The notes: generated from the letters alone by a model not told the origin. DNA of 64,000 bases from an uncultured Lachnospiraceae bacterium (GCA_910586705.1 CAJUJK010000017.1:12848-76847), one strand, 5' to 3'. Numbered from the stretch's first letter, positions 51,758 to 60,991 are shown. Translations and numbers: made by a program.

Positions 51758-52402
51758 ATGAGACAGGAAAAGACATGGGAGAGCGTGTCAGAGCGTTCTT
51801 TGTCAAAAGGGACAAAATTTGATATGCGGGAAGTGGAAAATGGCGCAGGGCTGGGGAAAGACTGCGCCATTTTATGCGGAGAATCCCATGTGGCGGACGC
51901 GGATCAGGACATTGTGGTGAGCAAATGGATCGGTCTGGAAGGAACGGCGAGGCTCGCCGGCGCAAATTACGAGAGACTGCGGGCACGGTTTCCGGCGCGC
52001 ATGATTGATGAGGCAGCCGCCTTTGACAGGTATCTTTCAGTGATACCGGAGGCAGCTACCGCCATGAAGTCCGGCGTCTGCGGCATACAGACTGTTTCCC
52101 GGGGAGGCTTTTTCGCAGGGCTGTGGGAGATGGCGGAGGAAGCCGGCGTCGGACTGGAAGCGGATTTGAGAAAAATACCTGTCAGGCAGGAAACCATAGA
52201 GATCTGTGAGGTTTTCGGGGAAAATCCCTATGAACTTTCATCGGGCGGCTGCCTCATTATGACGGCGGAAAACGGAAATGCCCTTGTGGAGGCGCTGCTG
52301 CGGGAAGGGATTCCGGCGGTGGTGATCGGACGCACGACGCGGGGGAATGACAGGGTGCTCTATAATGAAGGGAGAAAAAGTTATTTAAATAAGCCGAGAT
52401 AA
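51758..52402 (+). CDS. AIR-synthase-like (HypE/PurM-related) protein with a shortened N-terminal domain
   Basis: The 214-residue protein matches AIR-synthase-related proteins of Firmicutes at both ends. The start has ESVSERSLSKGTK and GLGKDCAIL. The rest has SKWIGLEGTARLA, FDRYLSVIPEA, RGGFFAGLWEMAEEAGVGLE, ICEVFGENPYEL and IPAVVIGRTTRGNDR. Relatives I recall are about 330 residues, with the ATP-binding half between these blocks. Here GKDCAIL and VVSKWIG are joined by only about 15 residues. The reaction is not known, and ATP binding may be lost. An Lrp/aminotransferase pair follows. Confidence 0.75.
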   Translation: MRQEKTWESVSERSLSKGTKFDMREVENGAGLGKDCAILCGESHVADADQDIVVSKWIGLEGTARLAGANYERLRARFPARMIDEAAAFDRYLSVIPEAATAMKSGVCGIQTVSRGGFFAGLWEMAEEAGVGLEADLRKIPVRQETIEICEVFGENPYELSSGGCLIMTAENGNALVEALLREGIPAVVIGRTTRGNDRVLYNEGRKSYLNKPR

Positions 52403-52423
52403 CGGCAAAAGAGGAGGAAAAAA

Positions 52424-52906
52424 ATGAGAGAAGAATTGCTGAAAATCATAGAGAGGAACAGCCGCATAGACTTGAAGGAACTGGCGGTGATACTCGGGGT
52501 GGAGGAGATTGACGTGGTGAATGAACTGCAGTCGTTGGAGGATGAAGGCATCATCTGCGGCTATCACACCATGATTGACTGGGAGAAGACTTCCATTGAG
52601 AAGGTTTCCGCGCTGATTGAGGTGCGGGTGACACCCCAGAGAGGGCAGGGCTTTGACAACATTGCGGAGCGGGTTTACAAATATCCAGAGGTGACTTCCG
52701 TGTATCTGATTTCCGGCGGGTACGATCTGCTTGTCACGCTGGAAGGAAAGTCGTTAAAGGAAATTTCCGGCTTTGTATCTGACAAGCTCTCCACACTGGA
52801 GTCCGTCCTTAGCACGGCAACCCACTTTATTTTGAAAAAATACAAAGACCATGGAACAATCCTGACTAAAAAATATGAGGATACAAGAGAGAAGGTGTCA
52901 CCGTGA
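52424..52906 (+). CDS. Lrp/AsnC-family regulator
   Basis: The 160-residue regulator has an N-terminal HTH (NSRIDLKELAVILGVEEIDVVNELQSLEDEGIICGYHTMIDW) and a C-terminal ligand-sensing RAM domain (EVRVTPQRGQGFDNIAERVYKYPEVTSVYLISGGYDLLVTLEGKSL). Such proteins bind amino acids as octamers. It overlaps the aminotransferase gene by 4 bases (start GTG 52903), indicating it controls amino acid transamination, probably of that operon. AAGAGGAGG precedes the ATG. Confidence 0.92.
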   Translation: MREELLKIIERNSRIDLKELAVILGVEEIDVVNELQSLEDEGIICGYHTMIDWEKTSIEKVSALIEVRVTPQRGQGFDNIAERVYKYPEVTSVYLISGGYDLLVTLEGKSLKEISGFVSDKLSTLESVLSTATHFILKKYKDHGTILTKKYEDTREKVSP

Positions 52907-54069
52907 AAGATATGTTATCAAAGCAGGCGATAGGGCTGAAGCCTTCGGGAATCCGTAAATTTTTTGACATTGTCAGCGAGATGGACGATGCGATTTCTCT
53001 CGGTGTGGGTGAGCCGGATTTTGACACGCCGTGGCATATCCGGGACGAGGGCATTTACTCGCTGGAAAAGGGACGCACATTCTACACTTCAAACAGCGGA
53101 CTGATGGAACTGCGGCAGGAAATATGCAATTACATAAAGCGGAAGCAGGGTGTGGATTACGATCCCCAGCATGAGGTGCTGATCACAGTGGGCGGATCCG
53201 AGGCGATTGACATAGGGCTGCGCGCCGTGATTAATCCGGGGGATGAGGTGTTGATCCCGCAGCCGAGTTTTGTGTCTTATGAACCGTGTGCGGTCATGGC
53301 AGGCGGCGTGCCGGTCATTATTGAACTGAAGGCGGAAAACGAGTTCCGCCTGACGGCAAAGGAACTGGAAGAAGCCATAACGGAAAAGACGAAGATTCTG
53401 ATTCTGCCTTTCCCGAACAATCCGACGGGCGCCATTATGGAACGGAAGGATCTGGAAGAGATTGCGGAAGTGATCAGAAAACATGACATACTTGTCATGT
53501 CAGATGAGATTTATGCGGAGCTGACTTACAAGGAAAAGCATGTGTCTATCATAGAAATGGAAGGTATGCGGGAGAGAACGATCCTGATCAACGGATTTTC
53601 CAAGGCATATGCGATGACGGGCTGGCGGCTCGGCTATGCCTGTGGTCCGAGAGTGATTCTGGAGCAGATGACGAAACTTCATCAGTTTGCCATTATGTGT
53701 GCGCCGACCACCAGTCAGTATGCGGCGGTGGAGGCGCTTCGCAACGGGGATGACGATGTGCGGGAGATGTGCATCGCCTATAACCAGAGAAGACGGTATC
53801 TGATGAATGCTTTCCGGGAGATGAATCTGGCGTGTTTTGAACCCTTTGGCGCGTTCTATGTGTTCCCGTGCATCAAGGAGTTCGGGATGACCAGCGAGGC
53901 GTTTGCGGAACAGTTTCTGGCGGAGGAGAAGGTGGCTGTGGTGCCGGGAACGGCATTCGGCGACTGCGGAGAAGGGTATCTGAGAATTTCCTACGCCTAT
54001 TCTTTGGACACGCTGAAGCTGGCGATCGGGAAACTGGCAGATTTTGTGGAGAGGTTACGTCAAAAATAA
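52903..54069 (+). CDS. PLP-dependent aminotransferase, class I/II
   Basis: The 388-residue enzyme has the class I fold with GVGEPDFDTPWHIRDEG, PFPNNPTGA, SDEIYAELTY, and the PLP lysine Lys234 in NGFSKAYAMTGWRLGYA. It belongs to the aspartate/aromatic/alanine aminotransferase group; the amino donor cannot be read. Translation starts at GTG 52903, overlapping the Lrp/AsnC gene, and its stop overlaps the trmL start. These three genes form one unit. Confidence 0.93.
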   Translation: MKDMLSKQAIGLKPSGIRKFFDIVSEMDDAISLGVGEPDFDTPWHIRDEGIYSLEKGRTFYTSNSGLMELRQEICNYIKRKQGVDYDPQHEVLITVGGSEAIDIGLRAVINPGDEVLIPQPSFVSYEPCAVMAGGVPVIIELKAENEFRLTAKELEEAITEKTKILILPFPNNPTGAIMERKDLEEIAEVIRKHDILVMSDEIYAELTYKEKHVSIIEMEGMRERTILINGFSKAYAMTGWRLGYACGPRVILEQMTKLHQFAIMCAPTTSQYAAVEALRNGDDDVREMCIAYNQRRRYLMNAFREMNLACFEPFGAFYVFPCIKEFGMTSEAFAEQFLAEEKVAVVPGTAFGDCGEGYLRISYAYSLDTLKLAIGKLADFVERLRQK

Positions 54070-54560
54070 TGCATATCATTTTACATCAGCCGGAGATTCC
54101 GGCAAATACGGGGAATATCGGCCGTACCTGTGTAGCGACAGGTACGGCGCTCCATTTGATTGAGCCGTTGGGATTCCGGCTGGATGAGAAATCCATCAGA
54201 CGGGCAGGTATGGACTACTGGGCGCATCTGGATGTGACCCGCTATATTAATTTTCAGGAATTTCGGGAAAAACATCCCGGCGCGAAAATCTGGTATGCCA
54301 CCACCAAGGCAAAACGTCTCTACACAGAGGCGGATTTCGGACAGGACGACTATATCATGTTCGGCAAAGAAAGCGCCGGCATTCCCGAAGAACTCCTCGT
54401 AGAAAACGAGTCAACCTGCATCCGCGTCCCCATGATGGAGGAGATACGATCGCTGAACCTGTCAAATTCCGTAGCGATTGTGCTGTATGAAGCGCTGCGG
54501 CAGAACGGGTTTGCGGGGATGCAGAAAGCAGGAGAATTGCACAGACTATCTTGGCGGTAG
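54069..54560 (+). CDS. trmL: tRNA (cytidine/uridine-34 2'-O)-methyltransferase TrmL
   Basis: The 163-residue SPOUT enzyme methylates the wobble ribose of tRNA-Leu. It starts MHIILHQPEIPANTGNIGRTC, the TrmL signature. It has FGKESAGIPEELL and IPMMEEIRSLNLSNSVAIVLYEALRQNGF-type motif 3 (here VPMMEEIRSLNLSNS). The ATG overlaps the TAA of the aminotransferase gene. The last 9 bases lie in a long inverted repeat (54552-54667). Confidence 0.95.
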   Translation: MHIILHQPEIPANTGNIGRTCVATGTALHLIEPLGFRLDEKSIRRAGMDYWAHLDVTRYINFQEFREKHPGAKIWYATTKAKRLYTEADFGQDDYIMFGKESAGIPEELLVENESTCIRVPMMEEIRSLNLSNSVAIVLYEALRQNGFAGMQKAGELHRLSWR

Positions 54561-54667
54561 ATGATAAAATCCCCTGACGTTCCGAAGCACTGTCTGAGCA
54601 CCGAGTTCAAGAAGTGAAGTGGGTGCGAGTTTGCGTAGGAACAGAAGGGGATTTTATCATCTGCCGC
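54552..54667. other. 116-base near-perfect inverted repeat at the trmL 3' end
   Basis: Arms 54552-54574 and 54645-54667 (23 bases each) pair with a single T/C difference (a G-U pair in RNA). The 70-base loop holds GTTCC/GGAAC (54578-54582 / 54637-54641) and GCACC/GGTGC (54597-54601 / 54621-54625). It lies in the convergent gap between trmL and the kinase gene on the minus strand, and could be a bidirectional terminator or a structured RNA. Confidence 0.6.
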
Positions 54668-54687
54668 CATATGTATTTTTATTCGCT

Positions 54688-56112
54688 TCAATCATCATCC
54701 TCCACATCAGACTTTGGCAGCGAGAAAATAAACTCCGTCCCCACGCCCTCTGTACTGATGACGTTGATGTTTTCCCCGTGCGCTTGTATGATTTCTTTTG
54801 TGATGGACAAGCCAAGACCGGTTCCCTTCTTATCTTTGCCGCGGGACAGATCGGATTTGTAGAAGCGGTCCCAGATCAGTTTCAGATCGTCCTTCGGTAT
54901 GCCGATTCCGGCGTCCTTTACACTGATGAAAATTTTATTATGTTTTTCTGTCGTCTCGATTTTAATCAGGGAGTCGTGATGACTGAATTTGATGGCGTTA
55001 TCCAGCAGATTATAGAGAACCTGCTGGATTTTATCCATGTCCGCCACCACATACATCTCGTCGCCCGTGAGCACAAGCTCAATGCCGATCATTTTCTGAC
55101 GGCAGGTGCCCTCGAAGGTGGCGGCGACATTGCGGATCACGGTGTTAATCTCAAAGTCTGTTTTATTCAGCATCATGCCCTTTGTATTCAGGTTGTTGAG
55201 GGTCAGGAGGCTGTTTGTCAGCTTCGTCAGACGGCTTGTCTCATTCAGCACAATATTTAAGTATTTTTCGTGCATTTCCGGGGGAATCGTGCCGTCCAGC
55301 ATTGCCTTCAAATAGCCGTCGATGGAAGTCAGGGGAGAACGGAAATCGTGGGAAACGTTCGCCACAAACTTTTTCTGGTCATCCTCCGAGCGCGCGATTT
55401 CGCTTGCCATGTAAGAGAGGGTAGCGGCAAGATAACCCATTTCGTCCTCGCTTTCCACGCTGAATTCGTAATGCATATTGCCGCTGGCATACTGCTCTGT
55501 CGCCTCCGTAATTTTGCGCAGAGGAATATAAACCATCTCTGTGAAAAAGATCAGGATGATCAGGGACAGCAAAAAGAGAATCAGCAGCATAATGTAGGAA
55601 ATATTTAGAAGCTGGTTGGCGGCAGTCTGTATACTACCCAAGGAGGCGTGGATCACTACATAGCCCTTCACCTTGTAGCCGGAGGTGATGGGCGCCAGCA
55701 CGCTCAGCATCTCCTCGTCAAAAGATTGGAAAAAGCTGCCGATCGTATAGTAGGAGCCGGCTGTGACCGTGGGATCGAAGTTTTCCACGACAATCTCAGT
55801 TTCCACATCCACCGGGGCGGAGGAGTCCAGAACCATGCGCCCGGAAGGGTTGATGATCCAGATCGTGGCATTTAAGTAAGTGTCCAGCGCGTCCAGCTGC
55901 GTTTTCACCGTTTCCAGAGACACTTCGGTATTGTACAGGTCGGTTGCGTAAGTGTTGGCAATCAGCGTGGCTTCCCGGTAGAGGGCATCCGCTTTTTCCT
56001 TGGTGAGATGATTGAAAGTCATGTCAGACACAAAGGTGGCTACCACCACAAAACCGAATAATCCGAAAATAATGTAAGCCAGTATTAACTTTAGATAAAG
56101 TGTCTTCCGCAT
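54688..56112 (-). CDS. Sensor histidine kinase of a second two-component system
   Basis: The 474-residue kinase has a first membrane helix near residues 8-30, an extracytoplasmic domain (about 35-165) and a second helix (about 168-190). HAMP (VYIPLRKITEATEQYASGNM), HisKA with VANVSHDFRSPLTSIDGY (His255) and an ATPase with NLLDNAIKF, DAGIGIP and GTGLGLSI follow. It is PhoR/WalK-like in layout. The start at ATG 56112 has GGAG at suitable spacing; the track-long frame to 56217 overlaps the regulator gene. It follows its response regulator by 16 bases on the minus strand. Confidence 0.93.
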   Translation of the reverse strand: MRKTLYLKLILAYIIFGLFGFVVVATFVSDMTFNHLTKEKADALYREATLIANTYATDLYNTEVSLETVKTQLDALDTYLNATIWIINPSGRMVLDSSAPVDVETEIVVENFDPTVTAGSYYTIGSFFQSFDEEMLSVLAPITSGYKVKGYVVIHASLGSIQTAANQLLNISYIMLLILFLLSLIILIFFTEMVYIPLRKITEATEQYASGNMHYEFSVESEDEMGYLAATLSYMASEIARSEDDQKKFVANVSHDFRSPLTSIDGYLKAMLDGTIPPEMHEKYLNIVLNETSRLTKLTNSLLTLNNLNTKGMMLNKTDFEINTVIRNVAATFEGTCRQKMIGIELVLTGDEMYVVADMDKIQQVLYNLLDNAIKFSHHDSLIKIETTEKHNKIFISVKDAGIGIPKDDLKLIWDRFYKSDLSRGKDKKGTGLGLSITKEIIQAHGENINVISTEGVGTEFIFSLPKSDVEDDD

Positions 56113-56128
56113 GGCAATGTCTCCGTAC

Positions 56129-56839
56129 TCAGGACTTCTTTTCCCGCACTTCAAACTTGTAGCCGACGCCCCAGATGGTAGCAATGCGCCAGTTTTCATG
56201 GTCGTTGATCTTTTCACGGAGCCGCTTTACATGGACATCCACCGTGCGGCTGTCGCCGATATATTCGTAGCCCCAGATCTGGTCCAGAAGCTGTTCTCTG
56301 GAGAAAACATGATTCGGTGACGAAGCCAGAAAATAGAGAAGTTCCAGTTCCTTGGGCGGCATTTCAATGGTTTTTCCCATATAAATGACGGAATAGTTGG
56401 TCTGGTTGATAATCAGATCGGGGTACTCCACGCTCTTGACATCGGAATTTTTCGGCTCCGCAACGGCAGGTTTATAGCGGCGCAACACAGCCTTGACACG
56501 CGCCACAAGCTCTTTCGAGTCAAAAGGCTTCTCCATGTAGTCGTCCGCTCCTAATTCCAGCCCCAGCACCTTGTCAAATACTTCCCCTTTCGCGGAGAGC
56601 ATGATAATGGGGAGTGTGGATTTGGAACGGATCTCGCGGCAGACCTGATAGCCGTCTATCCCCGGCAGCATCAGATCCAGAAGCATCAGATTCGGTTCAA
56701 AGCTGTCCACAGCCGCCAAGGCGGATTCCCCGTCGCCCGCGATCATGGTTTCAAAGCATTCCTTTGTGAGATAAAGGGAAATCAGCTCTGCAATGTTACT
56801 GTCATCGTCCACAATTAATATTTTCTGTTTGTTTACCAT
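56129..56839 (-). CDS. OmpR/PhoB-family response regulator
   Basis: The 236-residue regulator has a receiver domain with DDDSN (near residue 10), phospho-acceptor Asp55 in LMLLDLMLPG and KPFDSKELVARVKAVLRRY. A winged helix (PPKELELLYFLASSPNHVFSREQLLDQIWGYEY and DVHVKRLREKI) follows. It pairs with the kinase just downstream. The start at ATG 56839 has GGAGG five bases upstream. A nested structured region (56866-56962) precedes it. Confidence 0.94.
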   Translation of the reverse strand: MVNKQKILIVDDDSNIAELISLYLTKECFETMIAGDGESALAAVDSFEPNLMLLDLMLPGIDGYQVCREIRSKSTLPIIMLSAKGEVFDKVLGLELGADDYMEKPFDSKELVARVKAVLRRYKPAVAEPKNSDVKSVEYPDLIINQTNYSVIYMGKTIEMPPKELELLYFLASSPNHVFSREQLLDQIWGYEYIGDSRTVDVHVKRLREKINDHENWRIATIWGVGYKFEVREKKS

Positions 56840-56865
56840 AATTACCTCCGTTTTCAATTCAGAAT

Positions 56866-56962
56866 AGTTCAGCTCATTAATCGGGCGCTCCCTCAGAGCA
56901 TCATCTTCTGTTCAAACTCGTGCGAGCACGGTTTGCCCCAAAGAAGATGCGCTGGCTGAACT
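56866..56962. other. Nested inverted repeat in the gap between mutS2 and the response regulator
   Basis: AGTTCAGC/GCTGAACT (56866-56873 / 56955-56962) encloses CATCTTCT/AGAAGATG (56902-56909 / 56942-56949). That in turn encloses CAAAC-T-CGTGC with GCACG-GTTTG (56913-56935) and a 2-base loop. The mutS2 stop is 2 bases from the outer arm. It could be a processing site, a leader RNA for the regulator, or a terminator, although no U-run follows. Confidence 0.55.
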
Positions 56963-56963
56963 G

Positions 56964-59339
56964 TTAATCCCTAAATTCCGCGATGGTAACACCCGCGTCG
57001 CCCTCTCCGAATTCGCCCAGCCGGAAACTTTTGATCACCCGGTTTTTGCGCAGATACCCTTGCACGGCTTTTCGCAGCGCTCCCGTTCCCTTGCCGTGCA
57101 CAATGCGGACGCTGGGCAGATGGGCGAGATAAGCATCGTCCAGATATTTGTCCAGCTCGGAAAGCGCCTCGTCCACCGTCTTGCCGAGAAGGTTTATTTC
57201 TGTGGAGACGGAGTATGACTTGGACATTTTCAGCTTGCCGGAAGAACTGCGCTGCATTTTTTCGGTTTTCACCGTCTCCTCTTCCAACAGCACCAGATCG
57301 GAAAGGGAGACCTGCGAACGGATGATGCCGCACTGTACGAAAAGCTTTCCGTTTTTGTCGGGAAGGGAGCTGACGCTGCCTTTTAATCCCATGGAGACAA
57401 CTTTTACACTGTCGCCAAGCCGGATCTGGTTCGGCTTGAGCGTTTTGTGGGTGGGCTTCTCATTTTTCAGCGCGAGCTTTTCATTTTTTTCCGAAATTTT
57501 TTCATGTACCCTGCGGCGTGACTGTTCCAGATCTTTGATGGAAGAGGAGGCGCCTGCCTTCTGGAAGGTGCGGATGGTTTCGTCTGCCAGTTGCTTCGCA
57601 CTTTGTAAAATTTCCCGCGCCTCTTCGTTCGCCTCTCTTATGATGCGGTCACGGGACTGGTCGATCTTTTCCTGCTTGAATTCCAGCCGCTCTTTTAGTG
57701 CCTGCACTTCACGCTTGTAGGCTTCGATTTCCGCCTGCTCCTTTTCGATCGTCAGGCGGCTGCTTTCCAGATTTGCAAGCAGATCCTCGAAGCTTTCCTT
57801 ATCCTGTGTAATGTGCCGTCTGGCATCTTCTATGATATGATCCGGCAGTCCCAGACGGGAAGAGATGGCAAAAGCGTTGCTCTTGCCGGGTATCCCGATC
57901 AGGAGCCGGTAGGTGGGACGAAGCGTTTCCACGTTAAATTCACAGCAGGCATTTTCCACAAAAGGCGTGGAGAGCGCGTAGACTTTTAACTCACTGTAGT
58001 GCGTGGTAGCCATGGTGCGAATGCCCCGGTTGTGCAGATAATCCAGAACCGAGATGGCGAGAGCCGCGCCCTCGGTGGGATCGGTTCCTGCGCCCAGCTC
58101 GTCGAATAGGCAGAGAGAATCCGCGTCTGCGTCCTGCAAAATAGATACGATGCTCGTCATGTGGGAAGAGAACGTGGAAAGACTCTGCTCAATGCTCTGC
58201 TCGTCCCCGATATCGGCGTAGACTTCCCGGAAAACAGAAAGCTCCGAGCGGTCCAGCGCGGGAATATGCAGCCCCGCCTGTCCCATCAAGGTCAGAAGCC
58301 CCACCGTTTTTAAAGCCACCGTCTTACCGCCAGTGTTCGGTCCCGTAATGATCAGCAGGTCAAAGTCAATGCCCAGAATGATATCCACGGGCACGACTGC
58401 TTTTTTGTCGATCAACGGATGCCGCCCCTTGCGGATGCGGATCTGATGTTCTGTATTAAAGAGCGGCATGGTGGCGTTCTGCTCCATGGCAAGGGAAGCC
58501 TTGGCAAAGATAAAGTCCAGCATGGTCATGGACTTCTGGTTTTCTGCCAGCGCCTCCGTGTGGGACGCAGCCAGTGCGCTCAAGGAAGCAAGAACCGCCT
58601 CAATCTCTTCCTGCTCCTTTATGGATAATTCTTTTAACTCATTGTTCAGATTAACGATTGCGGCAGGCTCGATAAAAAAGGTAGAGCCGGTGGAGGACTG
58701 GTCGTGCACCATGCCCGGCACCTGTCCCTTGTACTCTGATTTCACAGGGACACAGTAGCGGTTGTCGCGTATGGTAACCACAGCGTCCTGCAGATAAGTG
58801 CGCAGGGAGCCGTTTATCATGGAGTTCAGCTGTGAGTGAATCCGGTCATTTGTGATTGCCATACTGCGGCGGATACGTTTTAAGGCAGGGCTCGCGTCGT
58901 CAGCGATTTCCTCCTCGGATAGAATACAGCGGCTGATCTCATTTGCCAGAGGTGTGAGCGGCTCCAGACTGTCAAAATAAACATCCAGAGAATCGCCGGG
59001 AATGTCGTCCCGGTCCCGGCGTCCATATGTTTTGATCCGGTTCACATTTTCCAGAAAGGAGGCGATACGCAAAAGTTCAGTGACAGAGAGGACGCTTCCC
59101 ACTTCCAGAGATTTCAGACTCATTCCCAGATCTTTGTTGCTGCCAAAAGACGTGGAGCCTTTGGCAAAAAGACGTCCTAAGGCGTCCGCTGTCTGGGTCT
59201 GCGCCGTTTTGATTTCCTCTAAGTCCGTCATGGGAGCAAGCGCTGCTGTAAGGCGCTTGCCCGGTTCGGAAGATGCTTTTTCCGTCAACTGATCGATAAT
59301 CTTATGATATTCTAAAACCCTCAATACTTTACTGTTCAT
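56964..59339 (-). CDS. mutS2: Endonuclease MutS2
   Basis: The 791-residue protein is MutS2, which acts in ribosome splitting or recombination suppression. It lacks the N-terminal mismatch domain and has the MutS core. Walker A is GPNTGGKT (333-340), and the ABC-type signature and D-loop (DELGAGTDPTEGAALA) follow. A coiled coil (about 525-610), a KOW-like part and a C-terminal Smr endonuclease domain with HGKGTGALRKAVQGYL complete it. The start at ATG 59339 has GAGGG; TTG 59360 adds little. Standard length is about 785. Confidence 0.95.
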   Translation of the reverse strand: MNSKVLRVLEYHKIIDQLTEKASSEPGKRLTAALAPMTDLEEIKTAQTQTADALGRLFAKGSTSFGSNKDLGMSLKSLEVGSVLSVTELLRIASFLENVNRIKTYGRRDRDDIPGDSLDVYFDSLEPLTPLANEISRCILSEEEIADDASPALKRIRRSMAITNDRIHSQLNSMINGSLRTYLQDAVVTIRDNRYCVPVKSEYKGQVPGMVHDQSSTGSTFFIEPAAIVNLNNELKELSIKEQEEIEAVLASLSALAASHTEALAENQKSMTMLDFIFAKASLAMEQNATMPLFNTEHQIRIRKGRHPLIDKKAVVPVDIILGIDFDLLIITGPNTGGKTVALKTVGLLTLMGQAGLHIPALDRSELSVFREVYADIGDEQSIEQSLSTFSSHMTSIVSILQDADADSLCLFDELGAGTDPTEGAALAISVLDYLHNRGIRTMATTHYSELKVYALSTPFVENACCEFNVETLRPTYRLLIGIPGKSNAFAISSRLGLPDHIIEDARRHITQDKESFEDLLANLESSRLTIEKEQAEIEAYKREVQALKERLEFKQEKIDQSRDRIIREANEEAREILQSAKQLADETIRTFQKAGASSSIKDLEQSRRRVHEKISEKNEKLALKNEKPTHKTLKPNQIRLGDSVKVVSMGLKGSVSSLPDKNGKLFVQCGIIRSQVSLSDLVLLEEETVKTEKMQRSSSGKLKMSKSYSVSTEINLLGKTVDEALSELDKYLDDAYLAHLPSVRIVHGKGTGALRKAVQGYLRKNRVIKSFRLGEFGEGDAGVTIAEFRD

Positions 59340-59440
59340 AGTTCCCTCATCATTATCCAATATAGTTTCTATGCTCTATCCTACCACAAACAGGGCAAAA
59401 TTACTATTAGGAATGCCGTCGTTTTGCCGGACGCGATTTC

Positions 59441-59469
59441 TTGTCATGCAGCAGGGGGTATGATATAAT
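59441..59469 (+). promoter_or_regulatory. Strong promoter of the HtrA-like gene
   Basis: TTGTCA (59441-59446), 17 bases, perfect TATAAT (59464-59469). The leader to ATG 59537 is about 60 bases. Confidence 0.85.
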
Positions 59470-59536
59470 GAGCGCAATGAAAAAATAAAAGCGGATTTGC
59501 GAGTACGATAATCCATTGTATTTTGAGGGCAGCTAT

Positions 59537-60916
59537 ATGTCTGAACAGGAAAAAGAACGGAATAGAACGCAGGAAGAACCAGTCAAGGAGCAGGCGGAGT
59601 ATACGCCTTCCGTGCAGACGGAGTTTATGCGGGAAAAAATCAAACAAAAGCCTGTCAACAAAAAAAAGCTTCTCCGCAGAACGGTGATTACCGCTGTTAT
59701 GGCGGTGGTATTCGGTCTGGTGGCATGTTTTACCTTTCTGGTGCTGGAGCCGGTGATCAGCAACCGTCTCTACCCGGAGGAAGAGCCGAAAGAAGTGGCA
59801 TTTCCCGAGGAGACGCCGATTGAGGAGATGAAGCCGGAGGACATGCTGGTCAAAGAGGAAGATGTGGAAGCGCAGACGCCGGATCAGGTGGATCTGGAAA
59901 TGGTGGACGAGCAGATACAGGAAGTGCTGTCTCAGGTAGACAGGGAGTTTACGCTGGAGGACTATCAGACACTTTACGAAGAACTGCGCAAGCTGGCGGA
60001 GGATGCGGGGCGCGCGGTGGTTACCGTGGCGGGCGTCACTTCGGATGTGGACTGGTTTAACAATATCTATGAAAATGTTGCCTCGGCTTCTGGCGTGATT
60101 ATTGCAAACAATGAAAAGGCGCTGCTTATTTTAGTCAGTGCGGGAAATATAAAAGGAGCGGACAGCATAGTGGTTACCTTCTGCGACCAGACGCAGGCGG
60201 AGGCGGAACTTGTGCAGAAAGATGATAACACAGGGCTGGCGATTTTGTCCGTGCCGCTTTCCTCTATCGGCAGGGAAACCATGGATCAGATAAACATTGC
60301 GGAACTGGGCAGCTCCAACACCGCCAATATGCTGGGAATGCCTGTGATAGCGCTGGGAAGTCCTCTGGGCACCGGCGGTTCTATCAGCTACGGTATGGTA
60401 ACCTCCACGGGCACCGTGATCGATCTGCCGGATGCGGCATATAAGAAGATTACAACAGATATTTACGGCAGCCGCAACGCGACCGGGATCGTGATTAATC
60501 TGAAGGGCATGGTAATCGGCATTATAGACAATGTCAATACGGGAAACGATATGAGCAATCTGCTCACGGCATTCGGCATCACCGAGCTGAAAGGCACGAT
60601 CGAGCAGATGTCTAACGATAAGGAGCGGGCGTATCTGGGTGTGCATGGCGCGGATGTGCCCAAGGAGGCAATCGAGGATACACAGATTGACACTCCGGCG
60701 GGCACCTATATCAGAGAGATTGAAATTGATTCGCCGGCAATGGATGCGGGGATCCAGAGCGGCGATGTGGTGACAAAAGTGGGAAATACGGAGATCACGA
60801 CTTACAATGAGCTTCTCGGAATTCTACACGCGTCAAAACCGGGAGATGTGCTGAAGGTCACATTGACAAGGCAGGGGCACGAACTGAGCGTGGACGTGCC
60901 GCTTGGAAGCTGGTAG
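59537..60916 (+). CDS. HtrA/DegP-like membrane protein with PDZ domain and no catalytic triad
   Basis: The 459-residue protein has one membrane helix (about 48-72) and an acidic linker (about 75-140). A trypsin-like domain (about 150-345) and a PDZ domain (about 365-459, GIQSGDVVTKVGNTEI) follow. By alignment from memory, the triad of HtrA is gone: His is Gly203 (SAGNIKGAD in place of NAHVVEGAD), Asp is Gly233 (DDNTGLAIL), and Ser is Ala315 (RNATGIVIN in place of GNSGGPLLN). It should be a chaperone or regulator rather than a protease. GAGGGCAGCT precedes the ATG. Confidence 0.85.
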   Translation: MSEQEKERNRTQEEPVKEQAEYTPSVQTEFMREKIKQKPVNKKKLLRRTVITAVMAVVFGLVACFTFLVLEPVISNRLYPEEEPKEVAFPEETPIEEMKPEDMLVKEEDVEAQTPDQVDLEMVDEQIQEVLSQVDREFTLEDYQTLYEELRKLAEDAGRAVVTVAGVTSDVDWFNNIYENVASASGVIIANNEKALLILVSAGNIKGADSIVVTFCDQTQAEAELVQKDDNTGLAILSVPLSSIGRETMDQINIAELGSSNTANMLGMPVIALGSPLGTGGSISYGMVTSTGTVIDLPDAAYKKITTDIYGSRNATGIVINLKGMVIGIIDNVNTGNDMSNLLTAFGITELKGTIEQMSNDKERAYLGVHGADVPKEAIEDTQIDTPAGTYIREIEIDSPAMDAGIQSGDVVTKVGNTEITTYNELLGILHASKPGDVLKVTLTRQGHELSVDVPLGSW

Positions 60917-60991
60917 AAATTGGTGCGGCAGAGAGAAATAGCCGGGTAGCTATGTGATCTGGCAGGCAATAGGAAAGGATGGACGGAGAAA

